Part shown: positions 1 to 6,178 of the stretch, one piece after another
Layout of the letters: each line of letters starts with the position of its first letter
Position numbering within the stretch: the stretch's first letter is position 1
NCBI GenBank assembly: GCA_003152795.1
Contig: PMBA01000455.1
Span: forward strand, 1 to 6,790
From: Acidobacteriaceae bacterium
Lineage (GTDB): Bacteria; Acidobacteriota; Terriglobia; Terriglobales; Acidobacteriaceae
Direction: 5' to 3'
DNA: 6,790 bases
The notes under the pieces: model-generated
Databases searched by the model: none
The model's input: only the letters and a program-made list of their open reading frames with translations
Told to the model about the DNA's origin: nothing
Made by a program: the position numbers and the translations under genes

Positions 1-25
1 GCTCTACCAACTGAGCTACGTCGGC
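1..25 (-). tRNA. tRNA gene, 5' part only (cut by window edge; possibly tRNA-Thr)
   Basis: Read on the minus strand from position 25, the sequence begins with a 7-nt acceptor strand GCCGACG, then TA. It continues with the D-arm: stem GCTC, loop AGTTGGTA, closing stem GAGC. This is the standard 5' quarter of a bacterial elongator tRNA with the canonical GG in the D-loop. The anticodon arm, T-arm and 3' acceptor strand lie beyond the left edge, so the amino acid cannot be read. The start resembles bacterial tRNA-Thr genes, which often open with GCCGAC or GCTGA, but this is only a similarity from memory. A weak -10-like hexamer (TAAACT on the minus strand, plus-strand 43-48) sits about 18 nt upstream of the mature 5' end, with no convincing -35 box. 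The gene is divergent from the dipeptidase gene. Confidence 0.88.
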
Positions 26-75
26 TGCTCTGCACTTTCTTTAGTTTACCAAATTGCTCGGCGGACAAGAACCTC

Positions 76-101
76 TCATCAGTCATCGGTCATCAGTCAT
101 C
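76..101. repeat. Short heptanucleotide tandem repeat, about 3.7 copies of TCATCRG
   Basis: Units are TCATCAG (76-82), TCATCGG (83-89), TCATCAG (90-96) and a partial TCATC (97-101). The fifth-to-seventh bases alternate CAG/CGG, so a 14-bp higher-order unit is also visible. The array lies in non-coding DNA between the tRNA and the dipeptidase gene. It could be a slippage-prone microsatellite or a fragment of a dispersed intergenic repeat. No function can be assigned from the sequence. Confidence 0.8.
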
Positions 102-220
102 CGCGTTCCAGACAGACATTCGCCATTGTCAGCAAGAATCTTGAGGCAATCCAGCGCGATACGAACAGCGGTCGGATTACTCTTCCATGAGGGGACGCCG
201 GCATCGGGTCCGCTGTACTA

Positions 221-242
221 TAGCTCTAAACTAGCTCTAAAC
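221..242. repeat. Perfect 11-bp tandem duplication upstream of pepD
   Basis: TAGCTCTAAAC occurs twice without a gap, at 221-231 and 232-242. The second copy ends 21 bp before the dipeptidase ATG at 264. Each copy is AT-rich compared with its surroundings. With this spacing the pair probably lies in the 5' leader or core promoter of the gene. It may be a replication-slippage duplication or a two-site protein-binding element, and the sequence does not decide between these. Just upstream, TACTAT (216-221) is a poor -10 match without a recognisable -35 box, so I do not call a promoter. Confidence 0.75.
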
Positions 243-253
243 CTTAATCCTGC

Positions 254-257
254 GGAG
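254..257 (+). promoter_or_regulatory. Ribosome binding site that fixes the pepD start
   Basis: GGAG lies 6 nt before the ATG at 264, within the context TGCGGAGCGTGTC. It decides the start. The same frame is open back to an ATG at 54, but the extra 70 residues cross two tandem repeats, resemble no known domain and have no comparable ribosome binding site. Confidence 0.75.
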
Positions 258-263
258 CGTGTC

Positions 264-1712
264 ATGATCCCTGCACTCGCGAACCTGCAACCTGAACCGG
301 TATGGAAGCACTTCGATAGACTGGCGGCCATCCCGCGCGCCTCCACCAAGGAGGCCGCGGCGCGCGACTACGTCCTGGCGCTGGCCACAAAGCTCGGCCT
401 GGAATCCGTGCAGGACGACGCCGGCAATCTCGTGATCCGGAAGCCGGCGCGGCCGGGACGCGAGGGAGCGCCGATGGCTCTGTTGCAGGGCCACCTCGAC
501 ATGGTGTGCGAAAAAAACGAAGGGACAGTTCACAATTTCGACGTCGACCCTATCAAAGTGGTAAGAGACGGCGACTGGCTGAGGGCAGATGGCACGACTT
601 TGGGCTCCGATAACGGAGTCGGCGTGGCTGCGGCCCTGGCTGTAATGGAGAGCAATAATATTGCCCACGGACCATTGGAGTTCGCTTTCACCATCGACGA
701 GGAGACCGGGCTCACGGGCGCTTCGGCATTCCCAGGCGGATTGCTTCAGTCCAAATATTTCCTCAACCTTGACAACGAAGAGAAGGGGACGCTCTGCATC
801 GGGTGTTCCGGTGGTGTCAAAACGACTGCTCGACGTAAGGTCGGGCTTCGTCCGGCAGGCGCAGGGTCGGCCTGGCGGATCAAGGTGTCTGGCCTGAAAG
901 GTGGCCACTCCGGTGTCGATATCCATCAAGGCCGCGGCAATGCTCTACGGATCATGGGGGGAGTACTTCAGGTCCTGCTGGATCGGCTTTCGATCGAAAT
1001 CGCCGAGATCAACGGTGGAAGCGCGCAGAATGCGATTCCGCGCGAGGCTGCAGCCCTGGTGCTAGCCGATCCTGCCCGCGAGAGTGAACTGAAATCGCTT
1101 GTGGCCACCGCCGAAGCTGGATACAAGGCCGACCTGGGGGGATTCGATTCCGGATTGCGGATCACGATCGAGAAAGCCGACCGCCCTGGGAAGGTGCTCG
1201 ACCCGGCCGCCGCAAAACAAACGGTGGCGCTGCTGGCGAGCCTGCACCATGGCGTTCTGGCGATGAGCCCGGACGTTGACGGCCTGGTCCAGACGTCCAC
1301 GAATCTGGCGACGGTCAGCACCAAAGGCGACGTGGTGGAGATCGTTACCAGTCAGCGAAGCGCAATCGAGAGCAGCATGCTGGCGGCGGCCCGAATGGTC
1401 GCGACGATATGCTCCCTGGCAGGGTTCGAAGTAGAGCACGGAGGCAAGTACCCCGGCTGGAAACCTGAGCCGAACAGCGACATCGTGCGCCAGCTCCAGC
1501 AGGTGCACAAGCAGTTGTTCGGCGAACCTGCCAGGCTGATCGCCATGCATGCTGGCCTGGAATGTGGCGTCATTGGCGAGAAATACCCCGGCATGCAGAT
1601 GGTATCTTTCGGCCCGACGATCGTGGATCCGCATAGCCCCAACGAGCGCGTGCAGATCTCGTCTGTGGAAAGCTTCTGGAACTATCTGAAGCTGGTGCTC
1701 GAGAAGCTGTGA
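264..1712 (+). CDS. pepD: Aminoacyl-histidine dipeptidase (PepD, M20 family metallopeptidase)
   Basis: The product is a cytosolic di-zinc peptidase that hydrolyses Xaa-His and other dipeptides, recycling peptides from protein turnover or uptake. The 482-aa length is close to E. coli PepD (485 aa) and the two align along their whole length by eye. Visible M20 residues are H77 and D79 in GHLDM, the bridging metal ligand D116 in GSDNG, the catalytic E146 with metal ligand E147 in DEETG, D170, and H457 in DPHSPNE. The lid/dimerisation domain lies roughly between residues 185 and 390 and contains GGHSG (213-217) and NAIPRE (256-261). HAGLECG (429-435) and YPGW (396-399) are PepD signatures. The ATG at 264 is chosen for its ribosome binding site and for the alignment: VWKHFDRLAAIP matches the PepD N-terminus. 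The gene is transcribed alone, divergent from the tRNA and convergent with the LacI-type regulator. It has no evident link to the sugar genes. No clear terminator follows it. Confidence 0.95.
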   Translation: MIPALANLQPEPVWKHFDRLAAIPRASTKEAAARDYVLALATKLGLESVQDDAGNLVIRKPARPGREGAPMALLQGHLDMVCEKNEGTVHNFDVDPIKVVRDGDWLRADGTTLGSDNGVGVAAALAVMESNNIAHGPLEFAFTIDEETGLTGASAFPGGLLQSKYFLNLDNEEKGTLCIGCSGGVKTTARRKVGLRPAGAGSAWRIKVSGLKGGHSGVDIHQGRGNALRIMGGVLQVLLDRLSIEIAEINGGSAQNAIPREAAALVLADPARESELKSLVATAEAGYKADLGGFDSGLRITIEKADRPGKVLDPAAAKQTVALLASLHHGVLAMSPDVDGLVQTSTNLATVSTKGDVVEIVTSQRSAIESSMLAAARMVATICSLAGFEVEHGGKYPGWKPEPNSDIVRQLQQVHKQLFGEPARLIAMHAGLECGVIGEKYPGMQMVSFGPTIVDPHSPNERVQISSVESFWNYLKLVLEKL

Positions 1713-1776
1713 GTCCGATCAAACAATTTTTCGAGGATCCAACCTCCGGCTAATTGAAGTTTCCCGGTTGCAACGG

Positions 1777-2820
1777 TCATCGTTTCGGCGCCCGCCCGGT
1801 GGACTCACGCACTACCAGGGTCGGTTCAATTGCGATCTCAGGCGAGCGATCCCCGTCGCCTTCGATCATCCGGATCAGGGTCTCGGCGGCGATTTGGCCC
1901 ATTTTGGCCAGTGGTTGCCGCACCGTGGTCAGACTGGGTGTGTGGAAAGCGGCCCAGGGAATATCGTCGAAGCCCACCACTGAGACATCCTGCGGAACGC
2001 GAAGACCCTCTTCCTGGATGGCGCGGATGGCGCCGATCGCCGAGATGTCGTTGTAGGCGAACAACGCGGTAAAGGGTTTCTTGCGGGCCAGCAGTTGCTT
2101 CGCGTAAGGGTATCCCACTTGGGGAGACGGGTCGTCGAACTCGAGGTTGATGATCAGGTCCGAATCCATTTCAAGACCCAATTCCCGCGCCACACTGCAT
2201 ACCGCTTTCCATCGCTCTTCCGCGTCCGAACTAAAGGGCTGGCCTTTCATGAATGCGACTTTGCGATGGCCCAGAGCCAGCAGATGCTCCAGGGCCACCC
2301 GCGCACCCCGCTCCTGGTCTAATACGATGTTGGTAACTCCCTTCAAGGTCCGGTGCCCGGCCACGGAAACCGTTGGCAAAGACAGGGGCTCCACCAGGCT
2401 GGTGTCTACCGTGATGAACCCTTCCACGCCCCGCTCCAGCAAAAGCTGCGAGTGATCCCGCAACATGGATGCGTCGTGCCGGTGAATCACCGTGAGGAAA
2501 AAATAATTGTGCTGCCGAAGATAGGCCTCGACTCCGCTAATCACCATGGAGCCATATGCGTCCCCGATCTCCTCGATGATGAGACCCACGGTGTAGGTGC
2601 GCTTCTTACGCAGCGATCTTGCCAGGAAATTTGGACGGTAGTTAAGTTCCCGGGCGGTCGCTTGGATACGCTGTCGCGTGTGCTCCGGGATGGCGCGCGC
2701 GGAAGGGGCATCGTTCAGCACCGCCGAGACGGTGCCGGTAGCCAGGCCGACACGTTCCGCGACTTCTCTCAGCGTGACTCTTCCCGGTTGACTGATGCGA
2801 GACTTTTTCTGTCTTCCCAT
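1777..2820 (-). CDS. LacI/GalR-family transcriptional regulator
   Basis: This 347-aa protein has the usual length and order of the family. An N-terminal helix-turn-helix spans about residues 16-36 (VTLREVAERVG then TGTVSAVLN). A hinge helix at about 57-72 carries NYRPNFLARSL, whose L70 matches the leucine that LacI-family dimers insert into the DNA minor groove. A periplasmic-binding-protein-like effector domain follows from about 76. FAYND (254-258) and the conserved VVGFDDIPWA (281-290) mark its second half. It is probably a repressor that responds to a sugar or intermediate of the neighbouring pathway, most simply L-arabinose; ligand and operator are inferred from context only. The ATG at 2820 is the first possible start, because an in-frame TAA lies four codons upstream. 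There is no good Shine-Dalgarno sequence before it. The gene is the last of the minus-strand set, 133 bp after the epimerase gene. Confidence 0.95.
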   Translation of the reverse strand: MGRQKKSRISQPGRVTLREVAERVGLATGTVSAVLNDAPSARAIPEHTRQRIQATARELNYRPNFLARSLRKKRTYTVGLIIEEIGDAYGSMVISGVEAYLRQHNYFFLTVIHRHDASMLRDHSQLLLERGVEGFITVDTSLVEPLSLPTVSVAGHRTLKGVTNIVLDQERGARVALEHLLALGHRKVAFMKGQPFSSDAEERWKAVCSVARELGLEMDSDLIINLEFDDPSPQVGYPYAKQLLARKKPFTALFAYNDISAIGAIRAIQEEGLRVPQDVSVVGFDDIPWAAFHTPSLTTVRQPLAKMGQIAAETLIRMIEGDGDRSPEIAIEPTLVVRESTGRAPKR

Positions 2821-2953
2821 TCCGCGCAGTTATCGCGAACGCCTCATGAGACATCCGCAGTTCCTCTTTGAAAAGATCAAACACCGATTGCAGCCGGAGC
2901 CACTGTCGGCACCTGGCGCGCGGTGATCCCGACGCCAAGCATTCCGGTATTCC
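2821..2953 (-). other. Intergenic region between galM and the LacI-type gene, with candidate dyads
   Basis: These 133 bp precede the regulator gene and may carry its own promoter and operator. Three symmetric elements are visible. TTTGA-N5-TCAAA is at 2867-2881. A perfect 8-bp palindrome CTCATGAG is at 2843-2850. GTTATCGCGAAC at 2829-2840 has symmetric GTT/AAC ends and an off-centre TCGCGA, and overlaps the stretch just before the start codon. LacI-family operators are typically short palindromes, often with a central CG. None of these is repeated elsewhere in the window as far as I can see, so assigning an operator would be a guess. I see no small gene and no strong hairpin with a T-run. Confidence 0.35.
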
Positions 2954-4084
2954 TTAACGGACCGACAAGCTGTAGACGGTGACCGTGTGATAATGCTTGC
3001 CCGGTTTCAATTCCGTGGTTGGGAAATCGGGATGATTCGGTGAGTCTGGAAAGTGTTGCGTCTCCAGGCACAACGCCGAATGCACCTCGTCCGCCTTCCC
3101 GCCTTTACCTTTGATCGAGCCGTCCAGGAAATTACCCGTGTAGAACTGGATTCCGGGCTGGTCCGTCAGAACTTTCAGCACGCGCCCGCTTCCCGGATCA
3201 TAGACTTCGGCGGCTTCCGACAATTTTCCGTCCCCGCCATCCAGCACCCAGTTGTGGTCGTACCCGCGACCTCGATGAAGCTGTTCATCGTCGGCGTTAA
3301 TGCGCGCTCCCACGGCCGCCGCTTTACGAAAATCAAAGGGAGTCGATGCCACCGGCTTCAGTTCGCCGGTTGGAATCAGGCCGGCATCCACCGGGGTAAA
3401 GCGGGACGCGTGAAGGGTCAGTTGGTGGTTCAGAATATCACCCTGCCCGGCGAGGTTGAAATAAGAGTGATTGGTCAAATTGACCACCGTGTCTTGATCG
3501 GTGGTGGCCGAATACTCAATCCTTAAGTCACCTCTCACCAACGTGTAGCGAACCACTGCCGTCAGATTGCCGGGAAATCCCGCTTCGCCATCCTTACTCA
3601 AGTAAGTCAACTCCACTCCGTTCGCGACTGGTTTTGCTTTCCAAACCACGTTGTTAAATCCGTGCGGACCGCCATGAAGAGTGTTCTCGCCGTTGTTCAG
3701 TGGCAATGAATATTTCTTGCCATCCAGCGTGAAGCTGCCGTGCGCGATTCGATTCGCATAACGGCCAATGATCGCCCCGAAAAATGCGCCCGAAGGCCCA
3801 TTGCTGTTGGCCGCATAGCCATCGAGATCATCGAACCCCAGCACCACGTCGGCAGGCTTGCCGCTGCGGTCGGGAGCTTTCAGGGAAACCACAATCCCAC
3901 CGTAGGTTGCGATTCGAGCCTCGTAAGCGCCGTCGCTCAGCGTATAAATTTCTACCGGAGTTCCATCCGGCATCTTCCCAAAGGGCTGGTTTGTCACCTT
4001 CGTCTTACCCTCCGCAGTCATGCTGAACAACGTCAACCAAAACCCGCCGATCACGATCATCCGCACGACTCTCTGAACGCTCAT
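2954..4084 (-). CDS. galM: Aldose 1-epimerase (galactose mutarotase family) with N-terminal signal peptide
   Basis: The enzyme interconverts alpha and beta anomers of aldoses. The 376-aa product has an N-terminal signal peptide at about residues 1-26: a basic start with R5 and R8, a hydrophobic core at about 9-22, then a cleavage region near TAEG. The mature enzyme is therefore predicted to be periplasmic. The mutarotase fold is clear from about residue 35. Substrate-binding N111 and R112 are in GRYANRI. H137 (NTLHGG) and the general acid H206 (LTNHSYFNL) are the two conserved histidines. D276 is in YDHNW, and the catalytic base E341 is in CLETQHFPD. All active-site residues known from the family are present, so it should be active. 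The ATG at 4084 is preceded by GAGGAG 5 nt away (4090-4095), a strong ribosome binding site. Its place between a sugar symporter and a LacI-type regulator suggests it supplies the transported anomer. Substrate choice (galactose, glucose, arabinose) cannot be read from the sequence. Confidence 0.95.
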   Translation of the reverse strand: MSVQRVVRMIVIGGFWLTLFSMTAEGKTKVTNQPFGKMPDGTPVEIYTLSDGAYEARIATYGGIVVSLKAPDRSGKPADVVLGFDDLDGYAANSNGPSGAFFGAIIGRYANRIAHGSFTLDGKKYSLPLNNGENTLHGGPHGFNNVVWKAKPVANGVELTYLSKDGEAGFPGNLTAVVRYTLVRGDLRIEYSATTDQDTVVNLTNHSYFNLAGQGDILNHQLTLHASRFTPVDAGLIPTGELKPVASTPFDFRKAAAVGARINADDEQLHRGRGYDHNWVLDGGDGKLSEAAEVYDPGSGRVLKVLTDQPGIQFYTGNFLDGSIKGKGGKADEVHSALCLETQHFPDSPNHPDFPTTELKPGKHYHTVTVYSLSVR

Positions 4085-4226
4085 TGCCGCTCCTCGCTTC
4101 GAATTCCCATGTGTTGCCCGGCTGCAACGATTATCAAGGTTAACAGCGCGTCGCTCCTGCCGTCGCTATCCCGCTGGCCCCAGTGAAATTACCCGAAAGC
4201 CCCGTCCCCATCGCTGCACCCTGCCC
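4085..4226 (-). other. Intergenic region upstream of galM
   Basis: These 142 bp separate the small membrane-protein gene from galM. They hold one short inverted repeat, GTTGC (4113-4117) with GCAAC (4124-4128), a 5-bp stem with a 6-nt loop and no T-run. On the minus strand a GATAAT hexamer (plus-strand 4130-4135) matches the -10 consensus at five of six positions, but no -35 box stands at the expected distance. An internal promoter for galM is possible and unproven. I see no small gene here. Confidence 0.35.
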
Positions 4227-4433
4227 TCATGACTGTCGCTTGGGCGCGAACTTGAAACAATAAATGAGTCCGAACACCAGCAATGCCGCTCCCCACCACA
4301 CATTCGCGTGCAAGTGGAAAAGCACCACGCCCGGATTCACCGGAGGACTTACCAACTCGTAAATTCCCGCAGCCAGGATCAGCGCGCCATTCACGGCCAG
4401 CGAAATGCCAATGAAAAACCAGATTGAAATCAT
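4227..4433 (-). CDS. Small two-helix membrane protein, possible accessory partner of the symporter
   Basis: I do not recognise a named family. The 68-aa product has two hydrophobic helices at about residues 4-24 and 45-61. They are joined by a short loop with ELVSPP and a histidine-rich HLHANVWWG stretch (H40, H42, N44, W46, W47). The basic C-terminus (KFAPKR) suggests both ends face the cytoplasm, with the loop outside. A full GGAGG ribosome binding site (plus-strand 4442-4446) lies 8 nt before the ATG, which supports a real gene. It begins 30 bp after the symporter stop, so the two are almost certainly co-transcribed. Some SSS transporters have small membrane partners encoded beside them (the YjcH/ActP and YhdT/PanF pairs). 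By analogy only, this may be a transporter accessory subunit. It shows no obvious resemblance to those partners. Confidence 0.8.
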   Translation of the reverse strand: MISIWFFIGISLAVNGALILAAGIYELVSPPVNPGVVLFHLHANVWWGAALLVFGLIYCFKFAPKRQS

Positions 4434-4463
4434 GCTACGTGCCTCCGTTTACCCGAAAGTCGT

Positions 4464-6167
4464 CTACCAGAAAATAATATTCAGTGCAAAGAAAACGACC
4501 GCGACCACAGCGGCCCAGAAAAGAGGCTTCTTGTATAGCGGTACGTCCCCTACAGCGGGAATTTCCGTCAACCCGTACACCAATCCATTCAATTCGCCGT
4601 CAGGTATCGGTTTGGTCGCCAGACTTACGACTACGGTCACGACCACGCAAACGATGAACGACCAGAGCGCCTGATACATATCCTGGGCAAGGCCTTTCGC
4701 ATCCGGCGAGAGCGCCACATAACGCAGCGCCGAAGGATCGAGTTTTACCCAGGTCCACATACCGATCGAAGAAAGCGTCCCGCACAGCAATCCCCAAAAT
4801 CCGCCCGGGCCGGTCGCCCGCTTCCAGAGCATGCCGAGCACGACAGTCCCGAACAACGGAGCGATAAAGAAGCTGAACAACGCCTGCACGTAATCCATGA
4901 TGCTGGCGAACTGCATTACCAGATACGCGGTACCCACACTGACCAGAACGCCGATGATCGTGGTCCAGCGCCCCATGTTCACGTAATGATGGTCGCTGCC
5001 CTTGCTGTTGATAAACGGACGGTAGATGTCGTACGTCCAGACTGTCGTAAAAGCGCTCACATTCCCCGCCATCCCCGACATGAAGCCTGCGATCAGAGCC
5101 GTAACTCCAAGTCCCAGCAGTCCCGGTCCGCAGTAGCGCGCCAGCATCAACGGGAGAACGTCGTTGTAACTGTGGCCCCCGGTTACCGCGGCGACCGACT
5201 CCGGAACCAGTTTCACCGGCAGTACGGCCAAGCCAATCAATCCCGGGAGGATCACGATGAAGGGAACCATCATTTTGAAGCCAGCGCCGATAATCGGCGC
5301 CATTTCCGCGCTGCGAATATCTTTCGCGGCCAGAATGCGCTGCACCACCAGGAAGTCCGTCGTCCAGTAACCCATCGAGATGACCGCGCCCAGTCCAAAC
5401 ACAATGCCGGTCCAATGGATTCCCATGGGATTGGTGGAGAATGAGCCCAAACCCGACCAGAGATGAACGTACTGTTCCGACGTTCTCTGTGCAATCTGCA
5501 GTTTGAGATTGGTCCAACCACCCGCTTCGTACAAGCCGAGGATTGGAATCAGCAGCGCGCCTGCCCAGATGAGGAAGAACTGCAGCACCTCGTTAAAGAT
5601 TGCCGAGCGGAGCCCGCCCAGCGTCACATAAATGGCCACCGTCAGCGATGAGACCCAGATGCTGAAGTTGATATCCCATCCCAGCACAATCTGCATGACC
5701 TTGGCCATGGCAAACATGTTGACGCCGCTCATCAGCACGGTCATGAAGGCAAACGAAACTGCCGACAGGGCGCGGCTGGATTCACCGAAACGCAGTTGCA
5801 AATATCCCGGCACCGAGTGCGTTTTGGAAATGTAGTAGAACGGCATCATGACCAGCGCCAGAAACAGCATCGCTGGAATGGCGCCGATCCAATACCAGTG
5901 TGTCGCCAAGATGCCGTACTGGTAGGCCGATCCCGCCCAACCCATCAATTCGAGTGCACCGAGATTGGCCGAGAGAAAACTGAGACCGGCCACCCACGCC
6001 GTCATCTCGCGACCCGCCATGAAGAAATCTTCGCTCGTGTTGGCCCGGGCCTTCAGATACCAACCGATGGAGAGAACCAGGGCGAAATAGAAAATCACGA
6101 TGGCTATGTCGATCGGGGAAAGACGGACGAGTTGGGTTGGTACCAGGGTCGCAAGCAGCAGCGTCAT
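4464..6167 (-). CDS. SSS-family sodium/sugar symporter (SGLT-like), putative L-arabinose uptake
   Basis: This 567-aa inner-membrane protein imports a solute with sodium. Hydrophobic segments consistent with about 14 helices run from residue 19 to 566, the number seen in SGLT-type carriers. Family signatures include SEDFFMAGR (45-53), SANLGALELMGWAG (66-79), VTLGGLRSAIFNEVLQFF (181-198) and QRILAAKD (276-283). SGMAGNVSAF (364-373) is the segment that contributes Na2-site serines in the family. Aligned by eye with Vibrio vSGLT, the sugar-site asparagine N64 is kept as N68, Q69 is replaced by E73, and the Ser-Ser pair of the sodium site reads Ser364-Gly365. The start is an ATG that overlaps the araD stop (TAATG), with AAGGA 6 nt before it. 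Operon position next to araD suggests L-arabinose or a related pentose as substrate. The family also carries many other solutes, so the substrate is an inference. Confidence 0.93.
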   Translation of the reverse strand: MTLLLATLVPTQLVRLSPIDIAIVIFYFALVLSIGWYLKARANTSEDFFMAGREMTAWVAGLSFLSANLGALELMGWAGSAYQYGILATHWYWIGAIPAMLFLALVMMPFYYISKTHSVPGYLQLRFGESSRALSAVSFAFMTVLMSGVNMFAMAKVMQIVLGWDINFSIWVSSLTVAIYVTLGGLRSAIFNEVLQFFLIWAGALLIPILGLYEAGGWTNLKLQIAQRTSEQYVHLWSGLGSFSTNPMGIHWTGIVFGLGAVISMGYWTTDFLVVQRILAAKDIRSAEMAPIIGAGFKMMVPFIVILPGLIGLAVLPVKLVPESVAAVTGGHSYNDVLPLMLARYCGPGLLGLGVTALIAGFMSGMAGNVSAFTTVWTYDIYRPFINSKGSDHHYVNMGRWTTIIGVLVSVGTAYLVMQFASIMDYVQALFSFFIAPLFGTVVLGMLWKRATGPGGFWGLLCGTLSSIGMWTWVKLDPSALRYVALSPDAKGLAQDMYQALWSFIVCVVVTVVVSLATKPIPDGELNGLVYGLTEIPAVGDVPLYKKPLFWAAVVAVVFFALNIIFW

Positions 6168-6178
6168 TACTTGTCCTT
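6165..6178 (-). promoter_or_regulatory. araD/symporter junction: TAATG overlap with internal ribosome binding site
   Basis: The araD stop TAA (6167-6169, minus strand) shares its last-read A with the symporter ATG (6165-6167). AAGGA (plus-strand 6174-6178) sits inside the end of araD, 6 nt before that ATG. This arrangement usually means translational coupling by terminating and reinitiating ribosomes, and it shows that both genes lie on one transcript. Confidence 0.8.

Noticed and set aside
76..242. CRISPR array
   Set aside because: The repeats are 7 and 11 bp, have no spacers, and no cas gene is nearby.
1..263. Integrated element or attachment site at the tRNA
   Set aside because: The visible part is the tRNA 5' end, whereas integration normally uses the 3' end. 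No integrase gene and no repeated tRNA fragment are visible in the window.
237..929. A 230-aa open frame on the minus strand, and similar long antisense frames inside pepD (968-1324, 1062-1634)
   Set aside because: They lie wholly or mostly within the well-supported pepD gene, show no recognisable domain, and reflect the high GC content that suppresses stop codons in other frames.
1671..1731. Possible pepD terminator: AGCTTCT (1671-1677) with AGAAGCT (1702-1708) and a T-run at 1727-1731
   Set aside because: The stem lies inside the coding sequence with a 24-nt loop, and the T-run is about 19 nt away, so it does not fit an intrinsic terminator. GAGG/CCTC around 1732-1745 is too short a stem.
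2353..2871. A 172-aa plus-strand open frame over the LacI-type gene
   Set aside because: It is antisense to a clear helix-turn-helix regulator and its translation has no domain-like composition.
4600..5517. A 305-aa minus-strand open frame within the symporter gene
   Set aside because: It is the same DNA read out of frame. The transporter frame has family motifs throughout, while this one is polar and Arg/Gly-rich without motifs.
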